Shown in pieces: positions 18,385-28,312 of a stretch of DNA of 64,000 bases. Positions within the stretch are counted from its first letter, which is position 1. Every line of letters begins with the position of its first letter. This stretch comes from Sphingobacteruim zhuxiongii (GTDB lineage: Bacteria; Bacteroidota; Bacteroidia; Sphingobacteriales; Sphingobacteriaceae), in contig NZ_CP045652.1 of assembly GCF_009557615.1 (NCBI RefSeq), positions 3,968,001 to 4,032,000 of the forward strand, given 5' to 3'. The position numbers and the translations under genes are program-made. The notes beneath the pieces are model-generated. The model had not been told where the DNA came from. It saw only the letters and a list, made by a program, of their open reading frames with translations, and searched no databases.

Positions 18385-21300
18385 TTAAAATGTGACATTT
18401 AAACCGAATGAATACACTTTACTCAAAGGATAAAGTTTACCGGTTCCTGATCCACCAGTCAAAGTCTCCGGATCGAACATACCTGCAACTTTTGTAAATG
18501 TGAGTAAGTTATCACCTGTACCAAATATACTTAGGCGGCTAATTTTCATGCGTTGAGTCCATTCTTTGTTGAAGGTATATTGAACTGTCAAGTTCTTTAA
18601 ACGGATATAAGACGCATTTTGAACATAACGACTTGATGGTGACTGAGTCTTATTCGTATAAGAAGCAATTGCTCCAACAGGTGCTGCATACGGATTTGGA
18701 TAATATCCATCTGGATTGCTCTCGCTGAAATAATCTAAATGCTCTCTGAAAACATTCACCTGCGCCAAGGATCCCGAACCCCAGAAATAAGCATCTAATG
18801 CTTTCGGCAAGAACTCTTGCTTTCCAACACCCTGCCATAGCATACTTAAGCTCCAATTTTTCCAGTTCACACCGCCTGATAGGCTAAAATTATATCTTGA
18901 ACTACTATTACCAATAATACTATAGTCTCCGGAATCACCTACACGATTAGCACCGATATCAATCTTACCATCGCCATTAATATCTTCATACTTCACATCA
19001 CCGGCTACCCAATCGCGTGCCGATAGGTACGAGCGATTTAAGCTTGAATTGTAATTCGCGGCTTCCTCAGCAGTTTTTAAAAGGCTATTTGCGGTAAATC
19101 CCCAGATTTCGCCAACTACTTTTCCTTCATACCATGCGTCAGCAGGATTAAAACGTGTAGGGTTTTGATAGCGTGTAACGACAGAACGATAATCCGTAAG
19201 CATCAAGCCTAAATCATAGCTTAAATCTTCTGAGATATTGTCCTTCCATTTTACAGAAAGTTCCCATCCACGTGTTCTCAAATCGGCATTATTTGATTGC
19301 GGAGGTGTCGCTCCGTACATGTCTGCCACGTCGCGAGAGGGACCTAACATATCTTTTGTATTACGTTGGTACCATTCCAACGTTCCCGACAATCTGTTCT
19401 CCAACATCGCATAATCAAGACCAATATTGGTACTTTGAACTTTCTCCCATGTAATTAATGGGTTAAATGCTCCTGGCGCTTCAATAAAGCTTTCGCGTTC
19501 GTCACCGAAATAATAACGACCTCCTGTTCCTAATCCGGGAACGGAAATTTTCATGTTCTCTAGGTAAGCATACATATTTGCTCCAGCCTGGTTTCCAAGA
19601 TTACCATAAGATCCACGAAGCTTAAGTTGATTTAACCAAGGCAAAGTGTTCTTAACAACCTGTTCCTCGCTAATATTATAAGCTGCAGAAACCGAAGGGA
19701 AGAAACCCCAACGTTGATCACTTGCAAAACGAGAAGAACCATCATAACGGCCATTTAATTCCAATAGGAATTTACTATTGAAATTATAGTTGATACGAGC
19801 AAAGAATCCCCTAGTAGCCCAGTGATTTCTGATTTCAGTAGATGACTTTGTCCCTGTTGCTAGATCAGTTCCAGGACGATCAAAACTAATAAGCTCAGTT
19901 GCTGAAGCTCCCAATTCTTTGTATTGATTGTATTCCTGTTGGAAACCCGCAGTTAAGTCAAATTGATGTTTATCTACAGCGACTTTATAGTTCGTATAGA
20001 TGTTAGGTGTTATATAAGCCTGTTCATACATTCTTCTGGCATAGCTACCTGACAATGGAATATTATACTCCGAACGATTCATCAAAATAGGAGTACCATC
20101 AACTCCGTAGATTGTACCCGGCACTTTTAACGTTGAACCTTCAAAATTTCGCTTGCTGTAGTTCAAATCGGCAAAAATCTTCCAATTTTTAGCAGGAGTA
20201 ATCTCTAGTCCACCCAATATAACCAACGCTGCATTGTTGCTCTTATCTTCAGAGCCTGATTGTAAATAAGGCACAAAGGATTGCTCCGTAAAATTACCAT
20301 AGAAATCATATGGCGAAACATTGGGTCTCATACGTGCTAGATTATGAAAAAACAAATCCTCATATCCGGCTAATGGCGATTGGTTCTGATTATGGGTATA
20401 CTTTACGTTACTTTTCAGCTTAATAAAGTCTGCCAATTGTGAATTAACAGAAACATTGAAATTATATCGATTGTAATTGATATCTGCATATCGCAAGGCA
20501 CCGTCCTCTTGATAAATTCCACCGGAAACATAGAATTGTGTCCCTTCATTACCTCCGCTCAGATTCATCGTGTAATTCTGGCGAAGAGCATATGGTTTAT
20601 AATGGAAGTTAAACCAATCTGTATTCGCTACCCCATTGGCACTATTCTCCCAACTCGTATAATTATTGCTATTTAGTTCAGGAAAAATAGATACAGATCC
20701 TGGGTTATCGATATATTGTTGCAATAGCGCAATCTTCTCTTCCGAGTACTGTTTGGTTCCAAGTGCATTAAAAGTCGCCGAATTGAAGTAGTTAGCGAAA
20801 TCTACTGAATTAACCATGTCTGGTAAGTTTACAGGAGATGTAAAGCCTGTATTAGAACTAAAATTGATTTGCTTTCTGCCTGCCGATCCTTTTTTCGTTG
20901 TTACTAAAATAACACCATAGGCAGCGCGAGAACCGTAAATCGCTGCTGCAGAAGCATCCTTTAGTACAGAGATATTCTCAATATCATTTGGATTGACGTC
21001 AGCAAGTGACATTTCCATCCCATCTACCAAGACATATGGTTGATCTGATCCACTTAAGTTACCTGTACCACGAACGTTCATTTTAAATGATTGTCCAGGC
21101 TTCGTCGCGCCGTTCACACTAACGTTTAGGCCCGGCATAGTTCCTTGTAAACTTTGCGTAGCATTTACAACTGGACGATTTGCTATTTGATCTCCAGATA
21201 TGGTAGCAACCGAACCTGTTAGATTAACTCGCTTTTGCGTGCCATAACCAACAACAATAACCTCTTCAAGCTGCGCAAGATCCTCCGAAAGGACAACTTG

Positions 21301-21879
21301 CAATGGCTGCCCATTGAAAGGAATTTCTTGGCTCAGAAAACTAACATAACTAAATACTATGACTGGATTGCTGCCTTCAAGTTCTAATGAGAATTGCCCA
21401 TCGCTGTTCGTACTCGTAGAGCGTTGTGTCCCCTTCTGCTTGACAGATACTGCCACCAAGGCATTGCCATGCTGATCTTTTACTGTTCCAGAAGCGACAC
21501 TAGACTGTTCGTCACTACGTTCGATTAATACGCGATTGACTCCGACTTGAGTCATTTGAAAATTCTGTGCTTTTAGAATTGGACGTAATAATTCCCGCCA
21601 ATCCTTTTTCTCAACCTGCACATTAGAAATACTAATATTGCGAATAGCATTATCGTTGTATATAAACGAAACTTTGGTCTGCTCTTCAATAGAGTTTAAC
21701 AGATTCTTCAGTTTAACGTCCCGAAAATGCATGGAAACTTTGTTCTGTGCGTTGCTTTCACTAGCCATGCTGTGAGCAGCAAAAGCCATTATAAAAATCA
21801 AGATAAATTTGACCATCAAGATCCGCTTAACATAATAAGGAATAGGCACACGACTTATTTCATGTGGTTTTTTTTTCAT
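18385..21879 (-). CDS. SusC/RagA-family TonB-dependent transporter with STN domain (locus 1)
   Basis: The start at 21879 (MKKKPHEISRVP) is preferred over an in-frame one at 21915, which falls within a leader hairpin. Domains in order: signal helix about 20-40; STN signalling domain about 50-120 (VSMHFRDVKLKNLLNSIEEQ); carboxypeptidase-like beta sandwich about 130-205; plug (VVGYGTQKRVNLTGSVATI to KDASAAAIYGSRAAYGVILV); then the 22-strand barrel ending SFGLNVTF. The STN domain contacts FecR, so substrate import through this pore should switch on the ECF sigma upstream. It exports nothing; it imports glycan fragments with TonB energy. Confidence 0.95.
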   Translation of the reverse strand: MKKKPHEISRVPIPYYVKRILMVKFILIFIMAFAAHSMASESNAQNKVSMHFRDVKLKNLLNSIEEQTKVSFIYNDNAIRNISISNVQVEKKDWRELLRPILKAQNFQMTQVGVNRVLIERSDEQSSVASGTVKDQHGNALVAVSVKQKGTQRSTSTNSDGQFSLELEGSNPVIVFSYVSFLSQEIPFNGQPLQVVLSEDLAQLEEVIVVGYGTQKRVNLTGSVATISGDQIANRPVVNATQSLQGTMPGLNVSVNGATKPGQSFKMNVRGTGNLSGSDQPYVLVDGMEMSLADVNPNDIENISVLKDASAAAIYGSRAAYGVILVTTKKGSAGRKQINFSSNTGFTSPVNLPDMVNSVDFANYFNSATFNALGTKQYSEEKIALLQQYIDNPGSVSIFPELNSNNYTSWENSANGVANTDWFNFHYKPYALRQNYTMNLSGGNEGTQFYVSGGIYQEDGALRYADINYNRYNFNVSVNSQLADFIKLKSNVKYTHNQNQSPLAGYEDLFFHNLARMRPNVSPYDFYGNFTEQSFVPYLQSGSEDKSNNAALVILGGLEITPAKNWKIFADLNYSKRNFEGSTLKVPGTIYGVDGTPILMNRSEYNIPLSGSYARRMYEQAYITPNIYTNYKVAVDKHQFDLTAGFQQEYNQYKELGASATELISFDRPGTDLATGTKSSTEIRNHWATRGFFARINYNFNSKFLLELNGRYDGSSRFASDQRWGFFPSVSAAYNISEEQVVKNTLPWLNQLKLRGSYGNLGNQAGANMYAYLENMKISVPGLGTGGRYYFGDERESFIEAPGAFNPLITWEKVQSTNIGLDYAMLENRLSGTLEWYQRNTKDMLGPSRDVADMYGATPPQSNNADLRTRGWELSVKWKDNISEDLSYDLGLMLTDYRSVVTRYQNPTRFNPADAWYEGKVVGEIWGFTANSLLKTAEEAANYNSSLNRSYLSARDWVAGDVKYEDINGDGKIDIGANRVGDSGDYSIIGNSSSRYNFSLSGGVNWKNWSLSMLWQGVGKQEFLPKALDAYFWGSGSLAQVNVFREHLDYFSESNPDGYYPNPYAAPVGAIASYTNKTQSPSSRYVQNASYIRLKNLTVQYTFNKEWTQRMKISRLSIFGTGDNLLTFTKVAGMFDPETLTGGSGTGKLYPLSKVYSFGLNVTF

Positions 21880-21904
21880 AAATTTAGTTTTTAAATAATC
21901 AGAT

Positions 21905-21977
21905 TGAGCATCCAACTTTCCTAGGGCGAGATGCTCATGGTTAAATCATTTGGGTATTCCTTTTCCAAAGGAATACC
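21905..21977 (-). promoter_or_regulatory. Two hairpins in the fecR-susC spacer
   Basis: TGAGCATC (21905-21912) pairs with GATGCTCA (21930-21937), and GGTATTCCTTT (21953-21963) pairs with AAAGGAATACC (21967-21977). The second has a 3-nt loop. On the minus strand no T-run follows it, so it is more likely an RNA-processing or attenuation element between fecR and susC than a full terminator. Confidence 0.4.
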
Positions 21978-21993
21978 TTTTTTTATCGTTTTA

Positions 21994-23055
21994 TTACTTG
22001 ATAATAATCGTATCTCCTTTCATCATATATTTCAGGTTTTTGTTTGTTTTTTGTAGTAGAGACAATACTTGCTGACAGGTTGGCTCCTCAAAGACTCCTG
22101 TGAATGCTTGCTCTTTCATTAGGTTATTTTCAATAACAATCGGAACATTGTACCAACGCTCCAATCGCTTGACGACCACTGGAAGGCGATCAGCTTTAAA
22201 AACAAGCTTGTTTTCTGTCCAAAGCGCATCCAATGCCTTATCGTCTTTTTTCTCTACTGAGCGGAATGCTACGGTATGCTGGATGGCAATGCTGTCAGCA
22301 ACAGCTAGACTAATTTCACCGTTGATTTCCTTCCGTTCTATCTCCACACGATCGCCAGGCTTCATCACGAAGTCTTTTCTACCTTTCGTTTCATTCAAGG
22401 TAAGCTTCACTTTTCCTTCAATCAACGAAGTAACAATTTGCCCTTGTTCTGGATAAGCTCTTAAATTAAAGACAGTCCCTATCACATTCACATCAACATC
22501 TCTTACGCTCACTTTCATAGGAAGCGCCTTATTTTTGGCAACAGAAAAATAACCTTCACCCAATAACCGCATCTCTCGGTGTTCTTTTCCATACCCCGGT
22601 TTAAGCAAAAGCTTACTATCGCTATTTAACCAAACTTCGGTACCATCAATAAGCTTAAAGTATTTACGTTCACCTTTTTCGGAACTTAACTCCATCCAAT
22701 TCCCGCGAATTGTGGTATTCTGTTGTCTCAATAAGAAGATGAAAGAGAAGATAAGAAGTATTGCGGCAGCAATCTTAAGCGACGTTTTCCAAGGAAATAG
22801 TCTTTGAGGCGAAACAGGTAAAACTTTCGAAGGGATTAAATCAGGAAGATCATTTGGTCTAGATTTTTCATAGAGAACCTCTATCTCTAGTCTTTCACGC
22901 TCAGTATCTTCAGATAATTTTAGAAAACCGTAAAGTTGCATACGCTGCGGATCTTGCTCAAGCAAAAGCTGCAGTCGAATTTCTTGCTCAACAGTTAGCT
23001 CATTAGCTAAGGCGAGATTCAATAAGGTTAGAAATTCTTCCTCTGTATGATTCAT
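21994..23055 (-). CDS. FecR-family anti-sigma factor (locus 1)
   Basis: The start at 23055 (MNHTEEEFLTLLNLAL) is chosen over 23082. The 353-residue protein has a cytoplasmic N-terminal segment, one transmembrane helix near 100-118 (AAAILLIFSFIFLL), a periplasmic FecR domain (SSEKGERKYFKLIDGTEVWLNSDSKLLLKPG and VIGTVFNLRAYPEQGQIVTSLIEGKVKL) and a C-terminal DUF4974-type domain (VVKRLERWYNVPIVIENN). It holds the ECF sigma at the membrane until the STN domain of the neighbouring SusC signals. It is downstream of the sigma gene and upstream of susC. Confidence 0.94.
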   Translation of the reverse strand: MNHTEEEFLTLLNLALANELTVEQEIRLQLLLEQDPQRMQLYGFLKLSEDTERERLEIEVLYEKSRPNDLPDLIPSKVLPVSPQRLFPWKTSLKIAAAILLIFSFIFLLRQQNTTIRGNWMELSSEKGERKYFKLIDGTEVWLNSDSKLLLKPGYGKEHREMRLLGEGYFSVAKNKALPMKVSVRDVDVNVIGTVFNLRAYPEQGQIVTSLIEGKVKLTLNETKGRKDFVMKPGDRVEIERKEINGEISLAVADSIAIQHTVAFRSVEKKDDKALDALWTENKLVFKADRLPVVVKRLERWYNVPIVIENNLMKEQAFTGVFEEPTCQQVLSLLQKTNKNLKYMMKGDTIIIK

Positions 23056-23166
23056 ATTTTTGGTCTTCAATAACGAAGACACCTATTGGATACGAAATCA
23101 CCAATGCGAATTGACATTATATTCAATAAAAAACATAACTTACTGAATATCAAGAAAACAAATATT

Positions 23167-23709
23167 CTATTTTTTTATAGATTGCCAAATCTTGCGGAGT
23201 GCAATTTGAATATGGCGATCAACAGTATTCTTAGAGATCTTCATAATTACGGCAGCCTCTTGATAGGTATGACTTTCCTCCTTAACCAATAAAAAAGCTT
23301 GCTTAGTTTTTTCTGGTAGGTCTGCAATCGCTTGTTCAATTTCGGTTAGTCCTTCTTGTTGAATAATCATCATTTCTGGATCAAGTGTATTTATTGCCAT
23401 CTCAGGAAGATCTTCTGGCAGGACATAAACTGGTTGATTCAATCGTATCAAATTTAGACAGCGGTTCTTAACAATACGAAGTAGAAACGCCTCAACTGAA
23501 GTGAGGTGTAGCAAATCAGCGCCTAAATGCCACATCTTCCACATCGCTTCCGAAGTAACATCCTGTGCCATGCCTTTATCCCTCAATAACCCATATGCAT
23601 AACGCTCTAGAAACTTATAGTTTCTTAGGAAATAAGATTTAAAAACGATCTCATCCCGATGTTGCGCAATACGCTCCTGTTCAAAGGAAGTTAAAGGTAT
23701 AAAAGGCAT
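23167..23709 (-). CDS. ECF RNA polymerase sigma factor (locus 1)
   Basis: This 180-residue sigma-70 family protein has region 2 (about 20-90; YAYGLLRDKGMAQDVTSEAMWKMW) and region 4 (about 120-178; IADLPEKTKQAFLLVKEESHTYQEAAVIMKIS as the helix-turn-helix). Regions 1 and 3 are missing, as in ECF sigmas of the Bacteroidota FecI type. It should direct polymerase to the locus 1 susC promoter when freed from FecR. TTATCTTGC at about 23727-23735 is a weak -7 candidate for its own promoter, giving a leader of about 15 bases. Confidence 0.94.
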   Translation of the reverse strand: MPFIPLTSFEQERIAQHRDEIVFKSYFLRNYKFLERYAYGLLRDKGMAQDVTSEAMWKMWHLGADLLHLTSVEAFLLRIVKNRCLNLIRLNQPVYVLPEDLPEMAINTLDPEMMIIQQEGLTEIEQAIADLPEKTKQAFLLVKEESHTYQEAAVIMKISKNTVDRHIQIALRKIWQSIKK

Positions 23710-23871
23710 CTTTCGCTTAGTGACCCCGCAAGATAAGAATTTTTAAAATAAACCAAAAAAGCGGGCATGAGGAACTAAATATATCCCTCGATTCTACTAA
23801 AAACCTCTAGTTTGTTTCAAAAAAAACTTAACTACACTTGTCTTTCTCTATATCGAATACCTTAAATAAAA

Positions 23872-23902
23872 AAACGCATATGGATTTGGTCCATATGCGT
23901 TT
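23872..23902 (-). terminator. Terminator of the locus 2 catabolic operon
   Basis: AAACGCATATGGA (23872-23884) and TCCATATGCGTTT (23890-23902) form a perfect 13-bp stem with a 5-nt loop, 83 bp after the SDR stop. On the minus strand a T-rich run (complement of the A-run at 23866-23874) follows. Confidence 0.85.
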
Positions 23903-23985
23903 CCTCATTCATTCGACTTGAAGGTATTTCCGTTTTTTAGTGTTTAATATCAAAAAAACAGATTATAGTATCTTATTCCGGTATA

Positions 23986-24750
23986 TTATGGGCGAACTAG
24001 TGAAAGTCCACCATCGATAACGATACTCGCACCAGTAAGTAACCTATTTGCTGAAGAGCATATCCATAAAACTTGCTTAGCAACTTCATTGCTTTCTAGA
24101 ATCCCACTTAATGGAACGATATTCTTCGCTTTCTCTTGAGCATCGGGTTCTTTCTGCCAAACCTGTTTGCTCAAGCCAGCATTAACAAATCCCGGAGCGA
24201 TCTCATTGACACGAATCCCAAAAGGAGCGTAGGTTAATGCCATCGTCTGACAAAGCATACGAACCGCAGCTTTCGAAACAGTATATGCTGGTAAATTGGA
24301 ATGAACAGCATGCGCGGCCCAACTTCCTATAAAGACAATGGATCCTGCAATCTGATTCTCTTGAAATAATTTAGCGCACGAATTTGCCACATGGAAAGAT
24401 CCATTCAAGTTGACATTAATCTCATCCATCCATTCTGCAGCAGATATACTTGTTAAGTCTTTTACGGTCACTTTAGACGCGTTGGCAATAACGATATCAA
24501 TTGATCCATGACGAACCTTACAATCCTCAAGCCAGCTTGAAACCGCGACATAATCTCTGACATCTACCATAGCATAGTGCAGATTTGGATGTTTCAATAA
24601 TTCAGGCTGCTGTTTATTGGCTTCTTCTTTAGCAAAGATGTCTGAAATGCAAACCTGACTCCCTTGTTCTAGGAACAAGGTCGCCATTGCAGCACCTATA
24701 TCACCGATTGCACCTGTAATGACTACGGTCTTATTTTTAAACTCACTCAT
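23986..24750 (-). CDS. SDR-family oxidoreductase (locus 2)
   Basis: This 254-residue classical short-chain dehydrogenase has the cofactor motif TGAIGDIG at 12-19, D63 (MVDVRD) in the adenine pocket, NAS at 90-92, and the catalytic residues S143, Y156 and K160 (YTVSK). D37 (ISDIF) after the second strand favours NAD over NADP. It is the last gene of the aminotransferase operon, 18 bp after the enolase-superfamily gene. It probably oxidises or reduces a sugar-acid intermediate produced from the lyase product; the exact substrate is unknown. Confidence 0.9.
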   Translation of the reverse strand: MSEFKNKTVVITGAIGDIGAAMATLFLEQGSQVCISDIFAKEEANKQQPELLKHPNLHYAMVDVRDYVAVSSWLEDCKVRHGSIDIVIANASKVTVKDLTSISAAEWMDEINVNLNGSFHVANSCAKLFQENQIAGSIVFIGSWAAHAVHSNLPAYTVSKAAVRMLCQTMALTYAPFGIRVNEIAPGFVNAGLSKQVWQKEPDAQEKAKNIVPLSGILESNEVAKQVLWICSSANRLLTGASIVIDGGLSLVRP

Positions 24751-24768
24751 CTTCTTTCAGCATTAGAT

Positions 24769-25947
24769 TTACCAATCGCCTACACTTCCATCTTTATAGA
24801 AGGTTCGTTGCAATACCTCTTGTTGAAAAGGGTGCTTCTTCACTTCCTCTTCATTAATCTCGATCCCTAGTCCTGGTTTATTATTTGGTAGAACAATTCG
24901 CCCCTTTTCTTGAACAGTGAAACCTTCCGAAACAACATCCTGTCTCCATTCTACATCTTTGTGAACACTTTCACAAATAATATAGGAAGGCGTCGCAAAA
25001 CCTAATTCAATAGATGCAGCTGTACTTACTGGTCCTTGAGGGTTATGCGGAGCCATAGAAACGCGATATGCGTCGGCTAAGGCAGCAATCTTGCGCGCTT
25101 CGGATAAACCGCCACAATGTGTAATATCAGGTTGAATAACGCTTACGGCACGCTTCTCTAGCATTTCTCGGAATGCATGTACGCCAATAAGTCTTTCTCC
25201 CGATGCGATAGGTGTACTAACAGCACGTTGAATTAGCGCAATGTCTTCCATTGTTTCCGGCCAACAAGGCTCCTCGAAAAAGTATAATCCATAAGGTTCT
25301 AATGCCTTTGCAAATTGCATCCCCATACGAGGACTGGGCCTTGCATGACAATCAACCATAATATCGATATCATCACCTACAGCATTACGCATCGCTTCAA
25401 CACATGCAACAGCATATTTAACAGGCTTTAAACCTTCCAGAGACATTGTTTCTGGGACGGCCATGGATTTGAAAGCTGTAAAGCCCTCTTCCACTGCTTG
25501 CTGCGCTAAATCCCCAAATCGTTTTGCATCATTTGGAGCGGTTTCATAGAAATCTTCCATTTTCCCTCCACCTAGGTGGCAGTAAAGACGAATATAATCA
25601 CGAACACGACCTCCCCATAATTCATGACAAGAAACCCCATGAACTTTACCTAGGATATCCCATAAGGCAATGTCTATTCCACTGATGGCTGTACCACGAA
25701 CAATACCGTTTCCATGCCAAAAATGCTGTCTATACATCATTTGCCAAAGATGCTCTATACGTCGAGGATCTTCACCGATGAGAAGCTGTTCAATATCTTT
25801 GATCGCTCCAACAACACTTTGGGTATGCCATTCTAAAGTTGCTTCGCCCCAACCCCATAGCCCTGGTTGATCTGTGAGTACTTTTACAAATATCCAGTTA
25901 CGCATTCGTGCATGACACACTAACGTTTCTATTCCGGTTATTTTCAT
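24769..25947 (-). CDS. Enolase-superfamily sugar-acid dehydratase, galactonate dehydratase-like (locus 2)
   Basis: This 392-residue protein has an N-terminal capping domain (about 1-125) and a barrel with the catalytic set D199, H201 (VDCHAR), E225 (FFEEP), E251 (ASGER) and H301 (APHNPQGP). From memory, the E. coli D-galactonate dehydratase residues are D183, H185, E209, E235 and H285; every one is offset by exactly 16 here, so the active site is the same type. It should remove water from an aldonate-like acid to give a 2-keto-3-deoxy acid. The 4-bp gap to the aminotransferase shows tight coupling. The true substrate need not be galactonate. Confidence 0.88.
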   Translation of the reverse strand: MKITGIETLVCHARMRNWIFVKVLTDQPGLWGWGEATLEWHTQSVVGAIKDIEQLLIGEDPRRIEHLWQMMYRQHFWHGNGIVRGTAISGIDIALWDILGKVHGVSCHELWGGRVRDYIRLYCHLGGGKMEDFYETAPNDAKRFGDLAQQAVEEGFTAFKSMAVPETMSLEGLKPVKYAVACVEAMRNAVGDDIDIMVDCHARPSPRMGMQFAKALEPYGLYFFEEPCWPETMEDIALIQRAVSTPIASGERLIGVHAFREMLEKRAVSVIQPDITHCGGLSEARKIAALADAYRVSMAPHNPQGPVSTAASIELGFATPSYIICESVHKDVEWRQDVVSEGFTVQEKGRIVLPNNKPGLGIEINEEEVKKHPFQQEVLQRTFYKDGSVGDW

Positions 25948-25951
25948 AATA

Positions 25952-27274
25952 TTATATCGTTTTTAAAACTTTTTCTGTTGCTTCTAATGTTGCGTAAATA
26001 TCTTCCTCCGTATGTGCGAAAGATATACTCCCTTGCTTAATTGCTGCCGGAAAGTTGAAAATTCCTTGCTCAATTAATCGTTTACGATAGGTTGTATCTA
26101 ATTCGAAGTTATGATTTGTTGCAATATCATGAAAGTTCTTAGGCGCATGATCCATAAAATAGACACAGAACGCAGAACCTTGTCTAGCAACATGAAATGG
26201 TACTCCTAAAATAGGAAAAAGCTTGTTATATCCTTCTTCCAAGATAGCACCTAGTCTTTCTACATGCTCGTAAACACCAACTTGTGGATTGGACAACTTC
26301 TTCAAAGTAGCAATTGCGGCAGCAGTTGTCATCGGAAAAGCATTAAAGGTACCAGCAATCATTACTCTCCTTTTCTTATCTGGATCGACAAAATAATCCA
26401 TATATTTCTTTTTCCCGGCAATAACACCTAAAGGATAACCATTCGCGACAGCCTTTCCAAAGGTTGATAAATCTGGCTTTACATTCACCAATGATTGGTA
26501 ACCTCCAAGCGCATGTCTAAAACCAGTCTTCACCTCATCAAAAATAAGTAAGAATCCCTGCTCATCTGCTAATGCTCTAAGTCCTTCCAAGTATCCCGCT
26601 TCTGGCTTTACAATGCCCACATTTTGAAGGATAGGTTCCAATAAAATACACGCAATCTCATATTTGGACACCAGTTCTCGCACACTATCTAAATCGTTGA
26701 AATTGACAACATGAACTAGGCTACTATGCGCTTTAGGTACTCCAGCGCTCAACGAATCAAATGGATATTCTCCCGGACTTTGAAACGGGCCAACGTCCGA
26801 TAAACTACTGATGACATTACAAGCCACGTCATTATGCCAACCATTATATCCTCCTTGCATCACAATGATGTGATCTCGGTTGGTCGCTGCTCTAGCAATT
26901 CTAATTGCATGGTAGGTTGCTTCGGAACCGGTTGTAGTAATTTGAATACTCTCCGCATTTGGAACACTCTGACAGAATAACTCGGCAAACTCTCCCTCCA
27001 ATAACGTTGGTCCGGCACCCATCAAAACTTGATTTTCTTGCATTGTTTTCAAAACTGCTGCATTCACATCTTGATCGTTGTGCCCAAGAAACGATGCGGC
27101 AAAACCAGCCTGATAATCAATATATGAATTGCCGTCTGCATCTACCACACGACTTCCCTGCCCCTGCACAAAGCAAATGTTAGGATCTGATTTCCTATTT
27201 AGCGAAACAACACCACCTGGAATCCATTGGGCATTTTTGCGAAGTATATCCTCCGACTTTGAATATTCTGACAT
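25952..27274 (-). CDS. Class III PLP-dependent aminotransferase (glutamate-1-semialdehyde aminomutase-like) (locus 2)
   Basis: This 440-residue fold-type I enzyme has D246 ([10 protein letters not shown]) and the PLP-binding K274 ([14 protein letters not shown]), with [17 protein letters not shown] as the phosphate-binding loop at about 113-129. It resembles glutamate-1-semialdehyde aminomutase, but its place in a catabolic operon argues against a role in heme synthesis. It may remove the amino group from an amino sugar acid or move it to a keto acid. It is the first gene of the operon; its promoter carries a pair of candidate GntR operators. Confidence 0.88.
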   Translation of the reverse strand: MSEYSKSEDILRKNAQWIPGGVVSLNRKSDPNICFVQGQGSRVVDADGNSYIDYQAGFAASFLGHNDQDVNAAVLKTMQENQVLMGAGPTLLEGEFAELFCQSVPNAESIQITTTGSEATYHAIRIARAATNRDHIIVMQGGYNGWHNDVACNVISSLSDVGPFQSPGEYPFDSLSAGVPKAHSSLVHVVNFNDLDSVRELVSKYEIACILLEPILQNVGIVKPEAGYLEGLRALADEQGFLLIFDEVKTGFRHALGGYQSLVNVKPDLSTFGKAVANGYPLGVIAGKKKYMDYFVDPDKKRRVMIAGTFNAFPMTTAAAIATLKKLSNPQVGVYEHVERLGAILEEGYNKLFPILGVPFHVARQGSAFCVYFMDHAPKNFHDIATNHNFELDTTYRKRLIEQGIFNFPAAIKQGSISFAHTEEDIYATLEATEKVLKTI

Positions 27275-27633
27275 AATGAACGAGTTTTATTCTGAACCTT
27301 TATTATAATTCATAAAAGAATTGGCTAATATTATATGTATACCAAATTACAATATTTTTGTATACATTTCAAAGCGTTTATTTATATTTTTTTTTAAAAA
27401 GAGATTTTGAAAGCTTAACAAAATTGGAAGAGGAAGTAAGTTGATCAACTGCATAAAACATGGATCTACAGTCCAAATAAATCATCAAGTCAATATCGAA
27501 TGCTGATTGCCATCCTACCCTATTGACCTGATAAAAAAATGATTATAATTTACTTAATAACCTAGGACAGTTAGCATCAGCAAAATCGAGAAATTTGACC
27601 TATACAAGTAAGAGAGGCTAAACAGCATATCCG
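27275..27633. other. Promoter and operator spacer between GntR gene and aminotransferase operon
   Basis: It holds the promoter and operator pair at 27336-27373 described separately. The rest, 27375-27633, is AT-rich with no gene or clear hairpin. Confidence 0.6.
27336..27373 (-). promoter_or_regulatory. Aminotransferase-operon promoter with paired GntR-type operators
   Basis: Two GTATAC palindromes lie at 27337-27342 and 27360-27365, 23 bp apart. On the minus strand TTTG (27373-27370) is followed after 20 bases by TAATTTGG (27349-27342), close to the Bacteroidota promoter pattern. One palindrome is in the -33/-7 spacer and the other abuts the -7 box, so a bound repressor would block polymerase. 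The same geometry recurs at 35937-35972. Confidence 0.6.
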
Positions 27634-28278
27634 TTAATCTTCAACAAGCTCAAGCGACTCTTGCTCACCTCGCTCTAAATGCTTGACTAAAGTGCTATAT
27701 GCCAAATCCCAATTATCGGTCTTTAGCGCTTGCACAATTAGACGATGTTCTGTATCAGTCTCCATGTAATCTTCCATTTGTCCAAGAATAGCTCCGATTT
27801 TCATGTGAAACAAAGGGATATTGCTACTCTCATAAATATTAATCAATCGGGCATTATTGGTTCCATGAATTAGACGTTCGTGGAAACGAACATCCGCTTC
27901 ACAAGCGCCTCCATAGTATCCTCTATTGACCATATTTGAGAAATCATTACAGATCGATTCAAGATCTTCAATAAGGTCAGCATTCCGCTTTACAAAGAGA
28001 ACCTTCAGCGCGCCGATTTCAAGGATTTCACGCAACTCACGAATCGCATGTACATCTTCAATGGTTATCTTTTTCACGAAGCATCCACCCTTCTCTCCAA
28101 CTTCCACCAGACTTTCTCCAGCAAGACGCATAAAGGCTTCTCGAACAGCGACACGACTAACATCCAATCTTTCGGCCCATGCACTTTCTACCAGTCTCGC
28201 ACCTCCAGACAATTGACTCGAAAGAATTTTTTTGCGCACTTCCAAATACACCTTTTTTGCTAATGAATCATCTCTCAT
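27634..28278 (-). CDS. GntR-family (FadR/FCD type) transcriptional regulator (locus 2)
   Basis: This 214-residue regulator has an N-terminal winged helix (about 5-72; LDVSRVAVREAFMRLAGESLVEVGEKGGCFVKK) and an all-helical FCD effector domain (about 80-205) with metal-ligand candidates in EADVRFHERLIHGTNNARL. FCD regulators bind sugar acids and release DNA. It is encoded between the lyase and the aminotransferase operon, and two promoters of this locus carry matching GTATAC operator pairs, which fit the known GntR/FadR consensus (t.GTa.tAC.a). It is probably the repressor induced by an intermediate of the pathway. Confidence 0.92.
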   Translation of the reverse strand: MRDDSLAKKVYLEVRKKILSSQLSGGARLVESAWAERLDVSRVAVREAFMRLAGESLVEVGEKGGCFVKKITIEDVHAIRELREILEIGALKVLFVKRNADLIEDLESICNDFSNMVNRGYYGGACEADVRFHERLIHGTNNARLINIYESSNIPLFHMKIGAILGQMEDYMETDTEHRLIVQALKTDNWDLAYSTLVKHLERGEQESLELVED

Positions 28279-28312
28279 GGATAAGCGGCTCTAACGCAAT
28301 AATTAAATGTGA

